Positions 33,859 to 46,175 of a DNA stretch of 64,000 nucleotides are shown here, piece after piece. The stretch covers positions 1,269,501-1,333,500 of the forward strand of contig BROG01000078.1 of the NCBI GenBank assembly GCA_030159075.1, written 5' to 3'. The position numbers and the translations under genes were made by a program. A model generated the notes under the pieces. It ran no database searches, was not told where the DNA came from, and saw only the letters and a program-made list of their open reading frames with translations. Position 1 is the first letter of the stretch. Each line of letters starts with the position of its first letter. The stretch is from Atrina japonica. Its lineage: Eukaryota > Mollusca > Bivalvia > Pterioida > Pinnidae.

Positions 33859-34286
33859 ACCTACATACATGTACATCGTGTACATGTACAATATATATTA
33901 TTAAATGATTTCACAAGGCTAAACTACAAACTTAAAAGTCTTCATCTACTCTGTTAAATACCAAGTCTGTAAAGTCATCTTTCAATTCAAAGTTTCCCAA
34001 ATAAGACCATGATAGTACATGGTGTGATGCATACATGTATATACCAAAACTTACTCAACTACTTGTACACTCACATGAATGAATTTTGGCAATTGCATCT
34101 ATTAAAATAACCTATCAAAATTGTAGGATTACGAGCTTTCTTCCTATGTATAAACTTGCGTCTGAGTCTACATGTACATCTACTCCAAACTACAACATGA
34201 ACTGATGTCACACGCAACTTAGTGTAGATTAACATATACTGGTAAGCATATGTTGATGACCTTTTGTGAAAATTTACGTATATGTA

Positions 34287-35301
34287 CAGGGGTGGAAATT
34301 AAGAAAAGATCCTCAGGAGCCAAACGGGCTCCTAAGTTTTAAATTCTGAGAGCCCAGATTTAAAATTAGGGACCCGTCATATTTACTTGAAAATTTTTTA
34401 ACCAGTTTGTGACCTTAACATTTTTAACAACTTGCTCAGCCGGGCAAGTGCTATACTGATATTGTGCTTGCCTGCCATGAAAATTTGATTGCCCGCAAAG
34501 AAAAAAAATATTTGGGTCAATTTTGTGTTTTATTGATTTATTGTTATTTTAATAAATTAATGTATATACTGTGTGTTTAAACTGATGCAAATTACAAACG
34601 TTTTCATTTTTTAAAACAATATCTATCCATTTTAAGTATCTCATTAAAACTTTTATTCACAACAACTAACTTTCCTTTTATCATTCACCTACATTTAATT
34701 AAGATTTTGTAACTTTTATACAATGTATAGCGTTACATATACATGTATCATCATCTTGACACATCTTGAAATTCAGTTCCATTCGGTATCAGTTCTTTTA
34801 TTACACACACCCAACTTCCATTTCCTCCATAAACTGCAAGTAACAACAGTCAACATACGATGTGTTCTGTGACATTTTTGGCCATGAGGTAAAGACTAAG
34901 GTATTTACTTGTCAATAAAATAATTATTTTAATTTCTAAATGGTTTTTAGCAATCCATTTAAACTACAAATAGAAGGAAATAGATCAATTTCGAAACTTA
35001 AGGTTTTTGAAATGATGAATGCAGAATGGATGTACTTCTACTTTCATTTTGATAAAAGCGGACATTCCAACTTAACTTTTAAAATTTTTAGCTTCATCAG
35101 ATTGGGAATTTTAAGGACCAAAATTGAGAAAAAACAGACACTATTACCGGCTAGAAATGGATAAAATAACAGCCCCCCATAAAAGGCAAAAAAAATTCCT
35201 GAAATCAATTCGCCAAACAGGTGACTTCGTACGTAAAACATTCGCTGGATCTTAAATTCAGTTGCCTCGGGTGAATGGGTACCTGTTAATTCCCACCCCT
35301 G
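34287..35301. mobile_element. hAT-like non-autonomous element, 1.0 kb
   Basis: Ends CAGGGGTGGAAATTAA and TTAATTCCCACCCCTG are inverted (one mismatch plus a one-base gap). CAGGGGTG-type termini are characteristic of hAT elements. No perfect 8-bp duplication is evident. The 126-codon minus-strand frame inside (35044-35424) shows no transposase motif. Confidence 0.7.
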
Positions 35302-35692
35302 CATGTAAATTATACATGTGGAATAGTAATATACATGAACATAACTAGCGGTGCTTAAGGAAAACACATATACAAATGTAATGCTCCTAAAATAAAATGC
35401 CATACTGGAGCCAATAAAAGACACAAGAGTTGTACTGTGTTAGTGTGTAGACATTTGTATTACATTTTGTCATGTACATGTTTAAGTATTGTTTAAATTA
35501 AATATAATATTAAAAATGTGGGAATCAATGTTGAAGCATTGGATTAAACAACAATTTGAACAAGATGTCTACTACTCTACCTAGTTGGAAGTACTGGGAA
35601 CCAATTATTAATTTAACTCTAAGCGGTAATTGGTTCTTTCTTCATGGACAATATCATAAAGTGATAAATAACACAGCAATTGATAGACGAAC

Positions 35693-36013
35693 ATGGATGA
35701 CTCAGAAAATAACATTACTAGCCTTACTCACATCTTGCCTAAATGTACCTTGACAGACATTTTATACACTACAAGTGCTGAAATATCTTTACAACAAACA
35801 GCTATTAACGCTGCTAAGTTCCTGTTACCGCTGACTGTCACTGTGAGTAAAGGGTGTATTGACCAAGGCTACACTGACCCTATGACCCATTGCTTGGCCC
35901 GACATTTATGTTTACAAATTTTGATGTATGAAGCAGTGAGTGAGTACAACAACCTTTTGAGAATAAACCCAATGTCAATGTGTAAAGACCACAAAATGGC
36001 CTTAAATCATTAA
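35693..36013 (+). CDS. Unassigned 106-codon open frame, opposite strand in Rap1 intron
   Basis: The frame begins MDDSENNITSLTHILPKCTL and ends LRINPMSMCKDHKMALNH. It is more evenly composed than the surrounding AT-driven frames and contains plausible amphipathic stretches, but has no recognised domain. An overlapping frame just upstream (35556-35753) is open in another phase. There is no splice or promoter evidence. It could be a remnant of a repeat protein, a nested exon or chance. Confidence 0.2.
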   Translation: MDDSENNITSLTHILPKCTLTDILYTTSAEISLQQTAINAAKFLLPLTVTVSKGCIDQGYTDPMTHCLARHLCLQILMYEAVSEYNNLLRINPMSMCKDHKMALNH

Positions 36014-36052
36014 CCCCTGAAGTTGCATCTGGACCTGCCCATTTCAATGAAT
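36009..36052. repeat. Half of a TTAACTCATCC MITE
   Basis: ATTAACCCCTGAAG and GGACCTGCCCATTTCAATGA match one arm of the long subfamily (compare 15926-15980). Confidence 0.6.
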
Positions 36053-36507
36053 ACATTTATATACAAACATGGGGGCTAACAGGATTGCCATCATTGTTAA
36101 TGTGATGAGGGTTTAAACCCCATGAACACCTGTTTATGCTCATTTTGAGTGTCAATTTTGTTTTAAGTGATGATGTACTACATGTATTCATCAGACTTAA
36201 ATAAAAGTAAAATGTTAGAATAAATAAAATCTCTGTATATTTGCTTTGATAATGAGTAATACGAGTGTGACAGTACATGTACAAGTAATAAACAGGTTTA
36301 CATGAGGACCCTAAAAAAATTATAACACTTATATTATTCACAAACAAAGCAACATTCATGTACAGAACTACTGAGCATAAATGGGCAATTATACATGTAT
36401 ATGGGGCTTTAAAAGTATACTTGTATTTTGTTTGAATTGTAAAAATTGGTTTCAGATAATTTAGGGCCTTCAATCTAGAGTTTTACAATGTAACAATGCC
36501 ATAAATC

Positions 36508-36645
36508 TGATTTTCTAATATACCACTGCCAGGTAATTGGTTCACCAGGGGGGGTGGGGGGCTCAAGCCCACACTGAACAGAATCTCAGAAGAGTGAGAG
36601 ACTTCATGGTTCAAAGTGCGATGTTCTAAACATTCGGACACAGAG
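36508..36645 (-). repeat. SINE-2 fragment, minus orientation
   Basis: The segment includes GAGAGACTTCATGGTTCAAA and the region up to ACATTCGGACACAG, matching the head side of the copy at 21891-22125. The body is disrupted by a G-rich run. Confidence 0.6.
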
Positions 36646-36762
36646 TACAAAATGTAGGCTACATCCAGTTGATAGAAACATGGGTTACATGTATATGTGC
36701 GAGTCAATTTTTACTGTACATCAGTACATGTAGGCTACTACAGTACTACTGACATCTGATCT

Positions 36763-36960
36763 AAGTTTTGTTTGTTTGTTGTTTTACATCCCGTCAAGAA
36801 TTTTTCACTTATATTGAGATGTAGTCAAATTAGGTGAAGTGCTACAAACATTTATCTGTGCTTTAGCTATGGTTCTTTTATGTGTCATGCCTGCCATGAC
36901 ATAGGACCTCAGTTTTGAGTCTTATCTGAAAGCACTTCATGAGCCAAACATGTGGCGAAG
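36763..36960 (-). repeat. Diverged SINE-1 relative
   Basis: GTTTGTTGTTTTACATCCCG and TCAAGAATTTTTCACTTATA parallel the SINE-1 tail and body (compare 31070-31140), but the rest is diverged and the head is absent. Confidence 0.5.
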
Positions 36961-38127
36961 GAACTCTGATGTAAGCAAATGTAACAGTTTACATTACCTA
37001 CACAATGTATCTGATTGGTACAAACACTAGTTAGGTGTGAGTCAACACTTACTGCACATGTTCTACTCACATTTGATATAAATGAACAATGTACAATGTA
37101 GAGAGACTGAGTTGAATGTGAGGGAAGGTTGATTTTGTATCGGACTCTGGCAAGTTATGACTACTTTTTCAAGTAGATAAGAGTAGGACTACTGTAGCCT
37201 AATTTAGAATCGACAATGCCCAACACAAAAAATCAAAAATTTATAATCTTAGATCCTGGTTTCAGCGACTCTACTTCAACAATGTTGGCCACACGTATGT
37301 TAATAAACATGCATGTATACCAGCTACTACTTATATAATTAGGGAAAACAAAGCCATCATTGCAATAATATACATGTATAGGCCTACATGTTCTCCATCA
37401 TATTAAAACTTTTCGAGTTTTATCGATATCCCAGAGAAAACAACAATCAAATCTATTAATGCCTAGCATGAGGCCAATTTACACATCTCTATATTACAGT
37501 CATTTACACAAATCCCAGCTTCTCCCCATCATCATGTTTGTGTGCCTGATTACAGCTACTTGACCTTGAAAATTCATCCTGCTATGCAAAGCCTTGTTAT
37601 ATATGACACAGTTTAACATATGTACAATGTATGTCTCCATTGAAAAGTACAATGTATGTGCTTGTACAATCTACATATACCTAGTCTGTAATTACATCAT
37701 CAAGGCTAGCGCAATTAGCACAGTCAATCATCACATCTGATACATGTAAACATGTCTGATGCCAATTTCTTCTCAAACTTCTTCAATGGGGGAGATAGAG
37801 AGAAAATTCTTAGCAAAGAAACTCCTGAAATATTTTTACTCATGTCTAGCGTACCTTCACAGAGGCCAGAAATGAGTGACTTATCAGTTCAAACATACCC
37901 GGTACATACAATGTACACATACATGTACATGTAGCAGTGTCCCCATTAAGTTTACATTTTAGGGGTATATACTACACTGTACACCACAATCCTGGAACCA
38001 GATTTTGGGGAGTATGACATCAAGTGAACACAATAAACAATCACACCCAGCCAACAATTCTGTTGTTTTTTAATTTTGTTAATTATAATATTCTTCCATA
38101 AGATTTGACAATTTGTTTGAAATGTCT

Positions 38128-38218
38128 TTAACTCATTAATCCCTGAAAAACAATGAACTCTTCTGTAAATCAATGGCTTCGACCAGTCCAAATGTGTCTT
38201 TAGGGGTGGATGAGTTAA
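38128..38218. mobile_element. 91-bp MITE, TTAACTCAT family
   Basis: Inverted ends TTAACTCATTAATCCCTGAA and TAGGGGTGGATGAGTTAA. Its length equals the copy at 4565-4655, and the core is shared with it (AATGAACTCTTCTGTAAATC here). Confidence 0.8.
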
Positions 38219-38990
38219 TGTGCATTGTACACTAAGCACTTATATACATGTATTTGTATGTACATGTACTCAGTATTGGTAGATGTATGAAAAAAAACAA
38301 CACTTCAATGGAGGTCATTTGAAACTAAAACAAGACTGAACAAATTGCCTTGTTTTACCATACTGCACTTTGGAGACATTCTACGTGTACTACTGTAGTT
38401 CTGTTTTAACGACTGACTATGATGACCTTGACATATTGTCGGAACACTGCAGCAGGATATCAATTTTCTAATGCACTTCCCATTTATGATAATCAATGAA
38501 TTCCAGACATGACTGCAGACTCTTATCATTTCTTTTCCATTACATGAGCGAGTGTAAAATTGTTTGATAATATATGCGTAAACTTACAATGTAAAATTAA
38601 ATATGCGTGTTTACCGTATTCAACATGTGAGATTTTATTTACATAAACAGCAAACACCAAGCCAAATCACAAACGTAAACACCTCAAATTACATGTACTA
38701 GAATATATACTGTATGTACATGTATTTTCAGCATTTACATTTTTCTCACAATAATATCGCTTAGCATTGAATAAAAGAATATATGTACAAATTGTACATG
38801 TACATTGTAAGTCTTTTAGAATAAGGTTAATAAAATGAAAGGTACTAAAAACAAAATTGATAGGAACTCTTTAAATCCCCCATCTCTCATTCTTATCATA
38901 TTCAGCTACTGTTTATTTATTTATTTTTTTTTTACATTTGAAGATAGTTGTTTAACAGTTTAACTGAACATTAAGGTTTTTTTTTCAGGT

Positions 38991-39050
38991 GAGACCAGGG
39001 CTGGCTGTAGCAGGTATATCTTACTATTTAGTGTATTCATTTGCCCAGGT
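38991..39050 (+). CDS. Candidate 60-nt exon on the strand opposite Rap1
   Basis: A poly-T tract with TTTTTTTTCAG precedes GTGAGACCAGGG, and CAG|GTATGT follows. In phase 0 it encodes a hydrophobic peptide, RPGLAVAGISYYLVYSFAQ, that could be a membrane segment; phase 2 is also open, so the frame is not fixed. The splice signals are strong, but no partner exon was secured; the plus-strand frame at 37752 and the acceptor-like site at 45592 are only possibilities. Confidence 0.3.
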
Positions 39051-39338
39051 ATGTATTGTCACACATATACAGATATTTATACATAGATAATAAAGAACTG
39101 ATGTTTCTTGTCATGTTCTTACTGATTGTTTTATATTGTGTACAAAACTTACATACATTCTATACAAATGTACATGTACATGCATGTTCATCATCTATTA
39201 CCGGTGTCTAGTTTTAGTTATATACTGGTGAACATTTTACAGCATACTTATTATACAGGTCAAGTCACCATGATAGAATGGCTGTTTACAAAGTACTAAT
39301 GTAGCGACAATGGTACATAAGTCTCAGTGAGAGTATTG

Positions 39339-39842
39339 GTGTATCATAAACAGGGTCCCAATCTGTGATGTCATAACCGAATGGTGAGCAATAACAAAAC
39401 TTTAACCGAGGTGTATCATAAACAGGGTCCCAATCTGTGATGTCATAACCGAATGGTGAGCAATTACAAAACTTTAACCGAGGTGTATCATAAACAGGGT
39501 CCCAATCTGTGATGTCATTACCGAATGGTGAGCAATTACAAAACTTTAACCGAGGTGTATGATAAACAGGGTCCCAATCTGTGATGTCATAACTGAATGG
39601 TGAGCACTTACAAAACTTTAACCGATGTGTATGATAAACAGGGTCCCAATCTGTGATGTCATAACTGAATGGTGAGCACTTACAAAACTCTAACCGATGT
39701 GTATGATAAACAGGGTCCCAATCTGTGATGTCATAACTGAATGGTGAGGAATTACAAAACTTTAACCGAGGTGTATCATAAACAGGGTCCCAATCTGTGA
39801 TGTCATAACTGAATGGTGAGCAATTACAAAACTTTAGCTGAA
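39339..39842. repeat. 72-bp minisatellite, seven units
   Basis: Units starting GTGTATCATAAACAGGGTCC or GTGTATGATAAACAGGGTCC occur every 72 bp from 39339. Units differ at a few positions (ATAACC versus ATAACT, GAGGTG versus GATGTG) that let two subtypes be followed along the array. Confidence 0.96.
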
Positions 39843-41490
39843 ACTCGTATCAAAACCTTAATTGAAGTTAACACTACATGTACATTGTAAGTAAATTTAT
39901 GTAGTATTTAAAATTGTACCATCCCAAACCTTAATTTAACCTGTAATGTGTATGGAACTAATAAATAAAAAGCCTGTAATTTGTCATTTTTATAAAGTTT
40001 TATAAAGTTTACACATGTTCATTTGGAAAATAACTCCTAAAGCGTTTTTTAATGAATAAAGACATTTTATGATAACAAAAAAATTGGTTGAAAGTGCACC
40101 TTTAAAAGATGAAATTTAGAAATGTCCTCCATGGTTGTTTCTTTACAAGTACATTGCATGTACAAAATTGTATCATCGAGGGTCCTAAATTCGTCAGTGT
40201 CCTAATTTCGACAGTCTTCTTCTTTTGTTAATATTTAGTTTAATCCTGCAATAGCATGCATGTAAACACACCAGTGTAATACTAAAACATTTGCTTCCTC
40301 ATGTCATATTATATTTAAAATGTGCTGGAAGCAGGTAAGAAATTATACTTTTCCTACCAGCCTGCTCCAAAACCAGATATTCAGTTATTCTCCAATTGGT
40401 GTTAATTGAATAACACGATAAAATGGATCAAATCACTCACTGCTAACTCAAAATTTTATTTCCTGACCAGCATATATAGTAAGCAAGTCACAAGTTTTGT
40501 TTGGGCTATAGTGTGCACAACATTAAATGACGTAATTATCGAAATTAGGACCCAGTAATGGCAGCGCCCAAATATAGCAGAGTGGAATTTGTTTCAGGTA
40601 ATGAAACACATAATAATGTCTTTAAAAATAAACTAATACCACAACATAATACATGTCTCAACTAATGAAGTTTTTACTATACTACATGTAATAATTTTTT
40701 AAAGAAACAACTTGATGAACGTTATGAAGCGATAGATAGTTTTGACTGTTGAAATATGGACCCTCGAGGACACCTATGTACATTGTATGTACACCAAAAT
40801 CCAAAAGCTGAAATTTAGAAATGCTTCTACAAGAATCAATGTACACCAAAATCAACTGTTTGTGGTTTTTAATTGTTTATTAGTTTGTTATTTGTTACTG
40901 TTGTTTTTTTAATGCTCTATCAGGACTATGATCACATGGAAATCTATTGAGATTTTTCCATCCCAACTAATTAACTTGCTTTATCATCTAGAATAATTGT
41001 CAACAACAACAACACCAACTGGTTCTCTTTACAGCATTTAACCTATTCACATATCACGATTTACACAATGACACACAAAGCGTTATTTGTGGTGAACTCA
41101 ATCCTTTCAATAACTTACAAAAAAAATCCAACTTTTTATCAGTGTATCTAACTATTTTGTCTTTGTGTCTATTCGTTTTTGTGACATGCGAGACATAATT
41201 ATCTTGATGCTAGCGCAGATAATGGAAGTCTCTATTTTCTGGTAGATTAAACAGTATCATAACTATTACCATAGATCTACACTGTGTACATAGGGACATA
41301 CATGTATAGATTGTTCAATTGCAAGTCTGGTCCATGCAACTTCACTGTCAAAAGTTATCGATGAAATGAAAGCCATAACAAAATGTACACATAAAATACA
41401 CTTAATAGTAATAGCTTCCCACATTTTGAAGTTTGTAAGTACTGTACTGTCAGTGAATTTGTTTTATTTCTACAACTTTTTTTAATTCAA
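39843..41490. other. Rap1: Intronic sequence without recognised feature
   Basis: AT-rich Rap1 intron. I see no convincing element boundary, tandem array or exon here. Confidence 0.5.
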
Positions 41491-41491
41491 C

Positions 41492-41622
41492 AGGATGGAT
41501 GGATGGTTGAATGGAAGGATGGTTGAATGGATGGATGGGTGTATGGATGGTTGAATGGAAGGATGGTTAAATGGATGGTTGAATGGAAGGATGGTTAAAT
41601 GGATGGATGGATGGATGGATGC
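41492..41622 (+). repeat. GGAT/GAAT tetranucleotide-derived tandem repeat
   Basis: ATGGATGG runs are interleaved with a higher-order unit GGATGGTTGAATGGAAGGAT that recurs three to four times. Confidence 0.95.
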
Positions 41623-41725
41623 TTGCAGGCATGCATGTACCAGTTCACACTTCATCGACAACTGAGGAATACGCTATGGAACCAACAGTTACATTTTGTA
41701 CATAAATACAAGTTTTCTATATAAT

Positions 41726-41759
41726 TTAAATACACACACACACATATATATATATATAT
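41726..41759 (+). repeat. (AC)n(AT)n microsatellite
   Basis: A short AC run is followed directly by an AT run. Confidence 0.9.
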
Positions 41760-42081
41760 CTAATATCGGTATACTATATGGTAAGATTACAAAAGTACAC
41801 ATTCAAATGTACAAAATCTACATATTTTCAATAATACATCATCCTTTTTTAAGGCTTTTTCCCTGACACACTGCTTGCTTAAAGCAGCAATGACCCCAAA
41901 ACATGTACACTCAAGGGATCCCCAATACAATGGTACAGCTTGTTACGTAATGGACAGATGGGCAGAAACTCCACACACAGTGATACCAACTATCACAAAA
42001 CATACAATTACAAACTGTTTAGACATTGGCAATAAATGCTCCGTGTTAAAAGACTTGGTGATGAAAGAATGTTGATTTTCA

Positions 42082-42261
<180 letters not shown>

Positions 42262-44219
42262 CTATAAAAGAATGAAAAACATATATATAAATACTTGTAT
42301 TTGAATGTACATTGACAAAACTGTACAATGATTCTAATACATTAACTGTACACATGTACTTGTACAATATGTACATTTTTTCAGTCTCCCTGAAAATTAG
42401 AATACAAAAGGCTTGCACAATTGAGAAATAAACAAAATGCAGCCCATAATACCAATTCCTATTCCATCATCTTCAACAATTAATATTTGGAAAATTCAAA
42501 TATTCTGCAGTTTTGCAGTGGAAAGGGAGATTATCAATTCATTCTGTATTTCTTTCTTTCTTCTTCTGTACTGTTTAAAGAATTTCCTAAAATTTTACAT
42601 GGAATTTTTATATATCATAAAATGTGTGTTCCTTTATATTACTGAAAACAAATATTATTCACTGCATATACATACATGTACCAATGCACCTGTACAATGT
42701 ACATGTAGTTTTTTTTTTGTACATGTAGGATGCTGTGCAAGTTTTTTTTTATTCTAATTTAAGTATAAAACCAGAGCCGAAAAATGTCAAATTAGGATCG
42801 GGTACCTGCTGTGAAGGGGAGAGTATACATGTATTCACCCTAGGCTTTGTTGCAGTAAGTTATCTTTGTAGTTTGAATCAAAACAGTCATTAAGATAACA
42901 TTATCTGGCCCAGATAACTGTAATACTCCAGTTATCTTTTGACAGTATAATGTTACTTGTTAAGTACATTGTCAGATATTTACTACAGATATTTCCAAAA
43001 CAATCAATCACTGCTCTGACGTAGGTATTACAAAACATTTGTGTAATATGTATAATGTATTCCAACCATGCTAAGTTAGGGATAATGTATAAGATTTGAT
43101 AAGATTACAGCAATATTACTATTAGCTGTCGTCAGCAGCAAAATATTTTACACGTACTCACAGATTGTAGGTAATCTTTTATCTATACATGTACAATGTA
43201 TATCAGAAAGAGATCAGCTGATTCAGTGATTGTTAAAAAGCAAATGCATGTGTATCATTAGAATAATTCTGTCATACATGTGTATGTAGCCCGCTGTAAC
43301 GATAATTTTGAGTCTGCCATCACCCTGACCATAACTAGTTAACTTTTGGTAATTTCTGGATACATTTACATATATGGATACTTAGATTTCATGTACATGT
43401 ACGCTGTACCAAGTGTCAAGGTCTGTAAAGACAGGTTTCACTATACTAGTATTTACAAATTAACAATGTATACAAATACACTGTTGTAGTAAGTCTTTCA
43501 TAGGCCTCCATCTTACATCTTTATTAATTCGAAATGAATAAAATTACAATTTTTAATACAATCTGAATCATTATACAAGCAAATGATATTTTTTTTTAGT
43601 TTACAGAAATTTTAAAATTTGTTGATTTATAAAACTTACAAAATGAATTAATTCCACAGAATTCAATGAAAAAATGTGTTTACGGGAAAATGTTTAATAC
43701 AATGTAATATACCAGTAGTTGTGTACCTGTATTTTACAGTTCTTGTTTTTCACTCATCTTTTTTACTATCACACATGTATATATTATTACAATAACAGCA
43801 AAATGGTTAGTAAGAAATAGACATGAGCATTCCGATTACATGGTATATACATGTAGATCACAAAAAACAATACAACTTAATACATTGTCAACAATGTAGC
43901 TGATACCACCGTTTAGTTATAAATTGAAAAAGACGATACATTAACAGGTCGTCACAAAGTGGGATTCATTCATTTTTCAATATAGCGTGAATAATAACTA
44001 TAGGCTGAACTGCTCTAATGGGCATAAACATTCCCATCAATAAGTCTAAATATTGTATACAGGCACGACTCACTTAAAACCTTCAGGATTTCAATCACAG
44101 AATACATTACCATTTTTTTGTCTTTATATGATCCTAAAAGATTTGTACTGATTAAATATAATCATGATCATTCATCACATTTTTATAAAAATCGTATTCC
44201 CCAATTGACCTGCTGGTAT

Positions 44220-44380
44220 CTCAAATGTGTGACGTGGTTTTCCATGTGCACTATTCGACATCTTTCGATTGTGATGTCATACATGTACACGCAAATTTGT
44301 TGACGGGTCATTTAATTATGATGTCATGAAAAGTCTGTCAAAATCTGCCATATCAGGCCTTTTACAAAAGGCCAATAATA
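44220..44380. repeat. Interspersed motif related to 6840-6930 and 15000-15130
   Basis: Shared phrases include TTGACGGGTCATT, ATGATGTCATGAAAAGTCTG and CAGGCCTTTTACAAAAGGCC. The three sites suggest a dispersed element family without clear ends. Confidence 0.5.
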
Positions 44381-44408
44381 TAAAGACACAACTATGAAAA
44401 GAGTTATA

Positions 44409-44575
44409 CAGTGAAACCTGTCTTGACAGACCATTCTCATGCTCAGAGACCAGCTGTCTTGTGACACCACATTCTGATAACCTCTCGGTTAAATAATCCT
44501 CTAATATAGACCTTTTTTAAGGAACCACCTGTCTTGAATTGAGAGATCACATTTGAGTGGCAGATCAGGTAGTCT
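44409..44575. mobile_element. pogo-like MITE, right end eroded
   Basis: It begins TA-CAGTGAAACCTGTCTTGA and contains GACACCACATTCTGATAACC, as in the 15596 copy. The right end is degraded around GGTAGTCTGAC. Confidence 0.6.
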
Positions 44576-44865
44576 GACATAGAAAAATGTCAAATTACAT
44601 TCGTACTCTATAGGCTTTTTGCATTTGGTTACTGTTTATGATACACATCATTTATTACATTTGTTATTAAATTTTATCAATTCAATATATGCTTTATTTT
44701 TCACTGCTATTTTTCATTGATTTTACTGTATTTTGATTGGCTTAATGATTCGATTAATTAATTCCATCTATAATGTAATGATAATTTTCAATTCATTGTT
44801 TAATTATAAACTGAACACATATGCTTATTATTAATGCCAATAAATGGTGATGCCATGGTAAAAAC

Positions 44866-45120
44866 TTTTGAACACGTACTGTAGATATGACGTGTCAAGA
44901 AGGGATTTTCATGTGAGCTATTTATAACGCTGTATCGAAGCTAAACAAAATGGCTCCGCGCAGACTTGTTCCGTCTCGACTACAAATCAAGCAATATTAT
45001 GTTTTGATGGAGCGGGTTTAAGTGATCGAAAGGCAGTAGAAATGTTTTATGTACCCACTATCTAGGTCAACAGTTCGAAAGTTTTTAGAAAGATCCAGTG
45101 ACACTGGAGATACAGTACAG
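44866..45120 (+). pseudogene. Decayed N-terminus of a Tc1/mariner-type transposase
   Basis: ATG at 44951 (AAACAAAATGGCTCCGCGC) opens MAPRRLVPSRLQIKQYYVLM, which resembles the start of Tc1-like helix-turn-helix domains. After a frame change near 45008 it continues GLSDRKAVEMFYV and then STVRKFLERSSDTGDT, matching the usual recognition-helix pattern (family knowledge). Upstream, CTTTTGAACACGTACTGTA looks like a Tc1-type end in reverse complement. At least one frameshift and a stop break it, and the catalytic DDE region is absent. Confidence 0.55.
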
Positions 45121-45285
45121 AAAATGTACATCAAATTGGGCTAACTTCTATTTTGAAGCGAGTTTGCTGTCCAGGTCTATCAATAACTTTGGCATGATTT
45201 TTTAGGCATCAAGTGATGTATTTAAATCGAAACCACAGGGGCGCGGAAATCTTTTTTGGAGCGTAAAAGGCTACGATGATGAGCT

Positions 45286-45420
45286 CAATCAAAGTTAAAA
45301 GTGTGTTACGCACTTTTAACTTTGAGGAAGCCCACCACACTTTTGGCTTTGATGGAGCTCATCACTCTCTTAACATTGAGGGAGGTCATCACACTTAACT
45401 TTGAAGAAGCCCATTGGCTT
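45286..45420 (+). repeat. Degenerate 30-35-bp tandem repeat with a perfect palindrome
   Basis: Phrases such as TTTGATGGAGCTCATCAC, AACTTTGAGGAAGCCCA and AACTTTGAAGAAGCCCA recur. At the left, AAAGTTAAAAGTG and CACTTTTAACTTT form 13-bp perfect arms around TGTTACG. Confidence 0.7.
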
Positions 45421-45864
45421 AATTCAACCTTATTATTTGTATATTATGCAAATCATACTGGACCTGACCTCCTTTACATAAAATATATAGGAATATTAGA
45501 GTTTTATGCCTGTGTATACATGTACCTCTTATTTGTTAATGAACATCGAGTACTAGTAAAAGCAGAAAAAATTGAAATTTTTTTTTTTAGGTAAATACAG
45601 CTAATGCCCCATTAAGATTGTCTCAAGAGCAGAGAAAGAAAAGAAGAAAATATTCTCACATCATTCACATATATTCATTGTACATGTACATGTATATAAA
45701 TGCCTCTCTTTTTTACAAGCCTGGAAGATTTCCTGGTCAACTTCTAGCTGTACATGTACAAATTGTATTAGCAGGGTTTGAAATAAGCATTGGTCCGCCA
45801 GTCCCAGACTAGTAACCTTTGCAGTGGACTAGTCAATATTGTGCTTCAGCTAGTCTGGTTGACT

Positions 45865-46175
45865 AGTAGACTACATGCTGTTTGTTTGTTTATTGTTGTT
45901 TAATGTCCCACTCAAGAATCTTTCACCCATATGGAGACGTCACCAAATGCCAGTGAAGGGCTTCAAATTTTGGCATATGCTCGACACTTACGGCCATTGA
46001 ACAGTGAGCGTTCATTAACGTGCTGACACCTACTGTGACACAAGACCTCGGTTTTTACTGTCTCAACCAAAGGACAGGAAACCAACCTGCCGCCTGCTGG
46101 ACTCGAACTCATGACCTCACGATCAAGAGTTGGGGGTGCTACTGGCTGTGCCAGGTCGGTTCAGTAGAATACATG
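45865..46175 (-). repeat. SINE-1 with 13-bp target duplication (one mismatch)
   Basis: The element is flanked by AGTAGACTACATG (45865) and AGTAGAATACATG (46163). The body matches the 31057 copy: GTCCCACTCAAGAATCTTTC and CGGCCATTGAACAGTGAGCG. The head is diverged (GTGCCAGGTCGG). Confidence 0.9.

Noticed and set aside
36057..36473. 138-codon minus-strand open frame
   Set aside because: Hydrophobic and Tyr/Leu/Ile-rich in line with local AT content; no domain and no partner exons.
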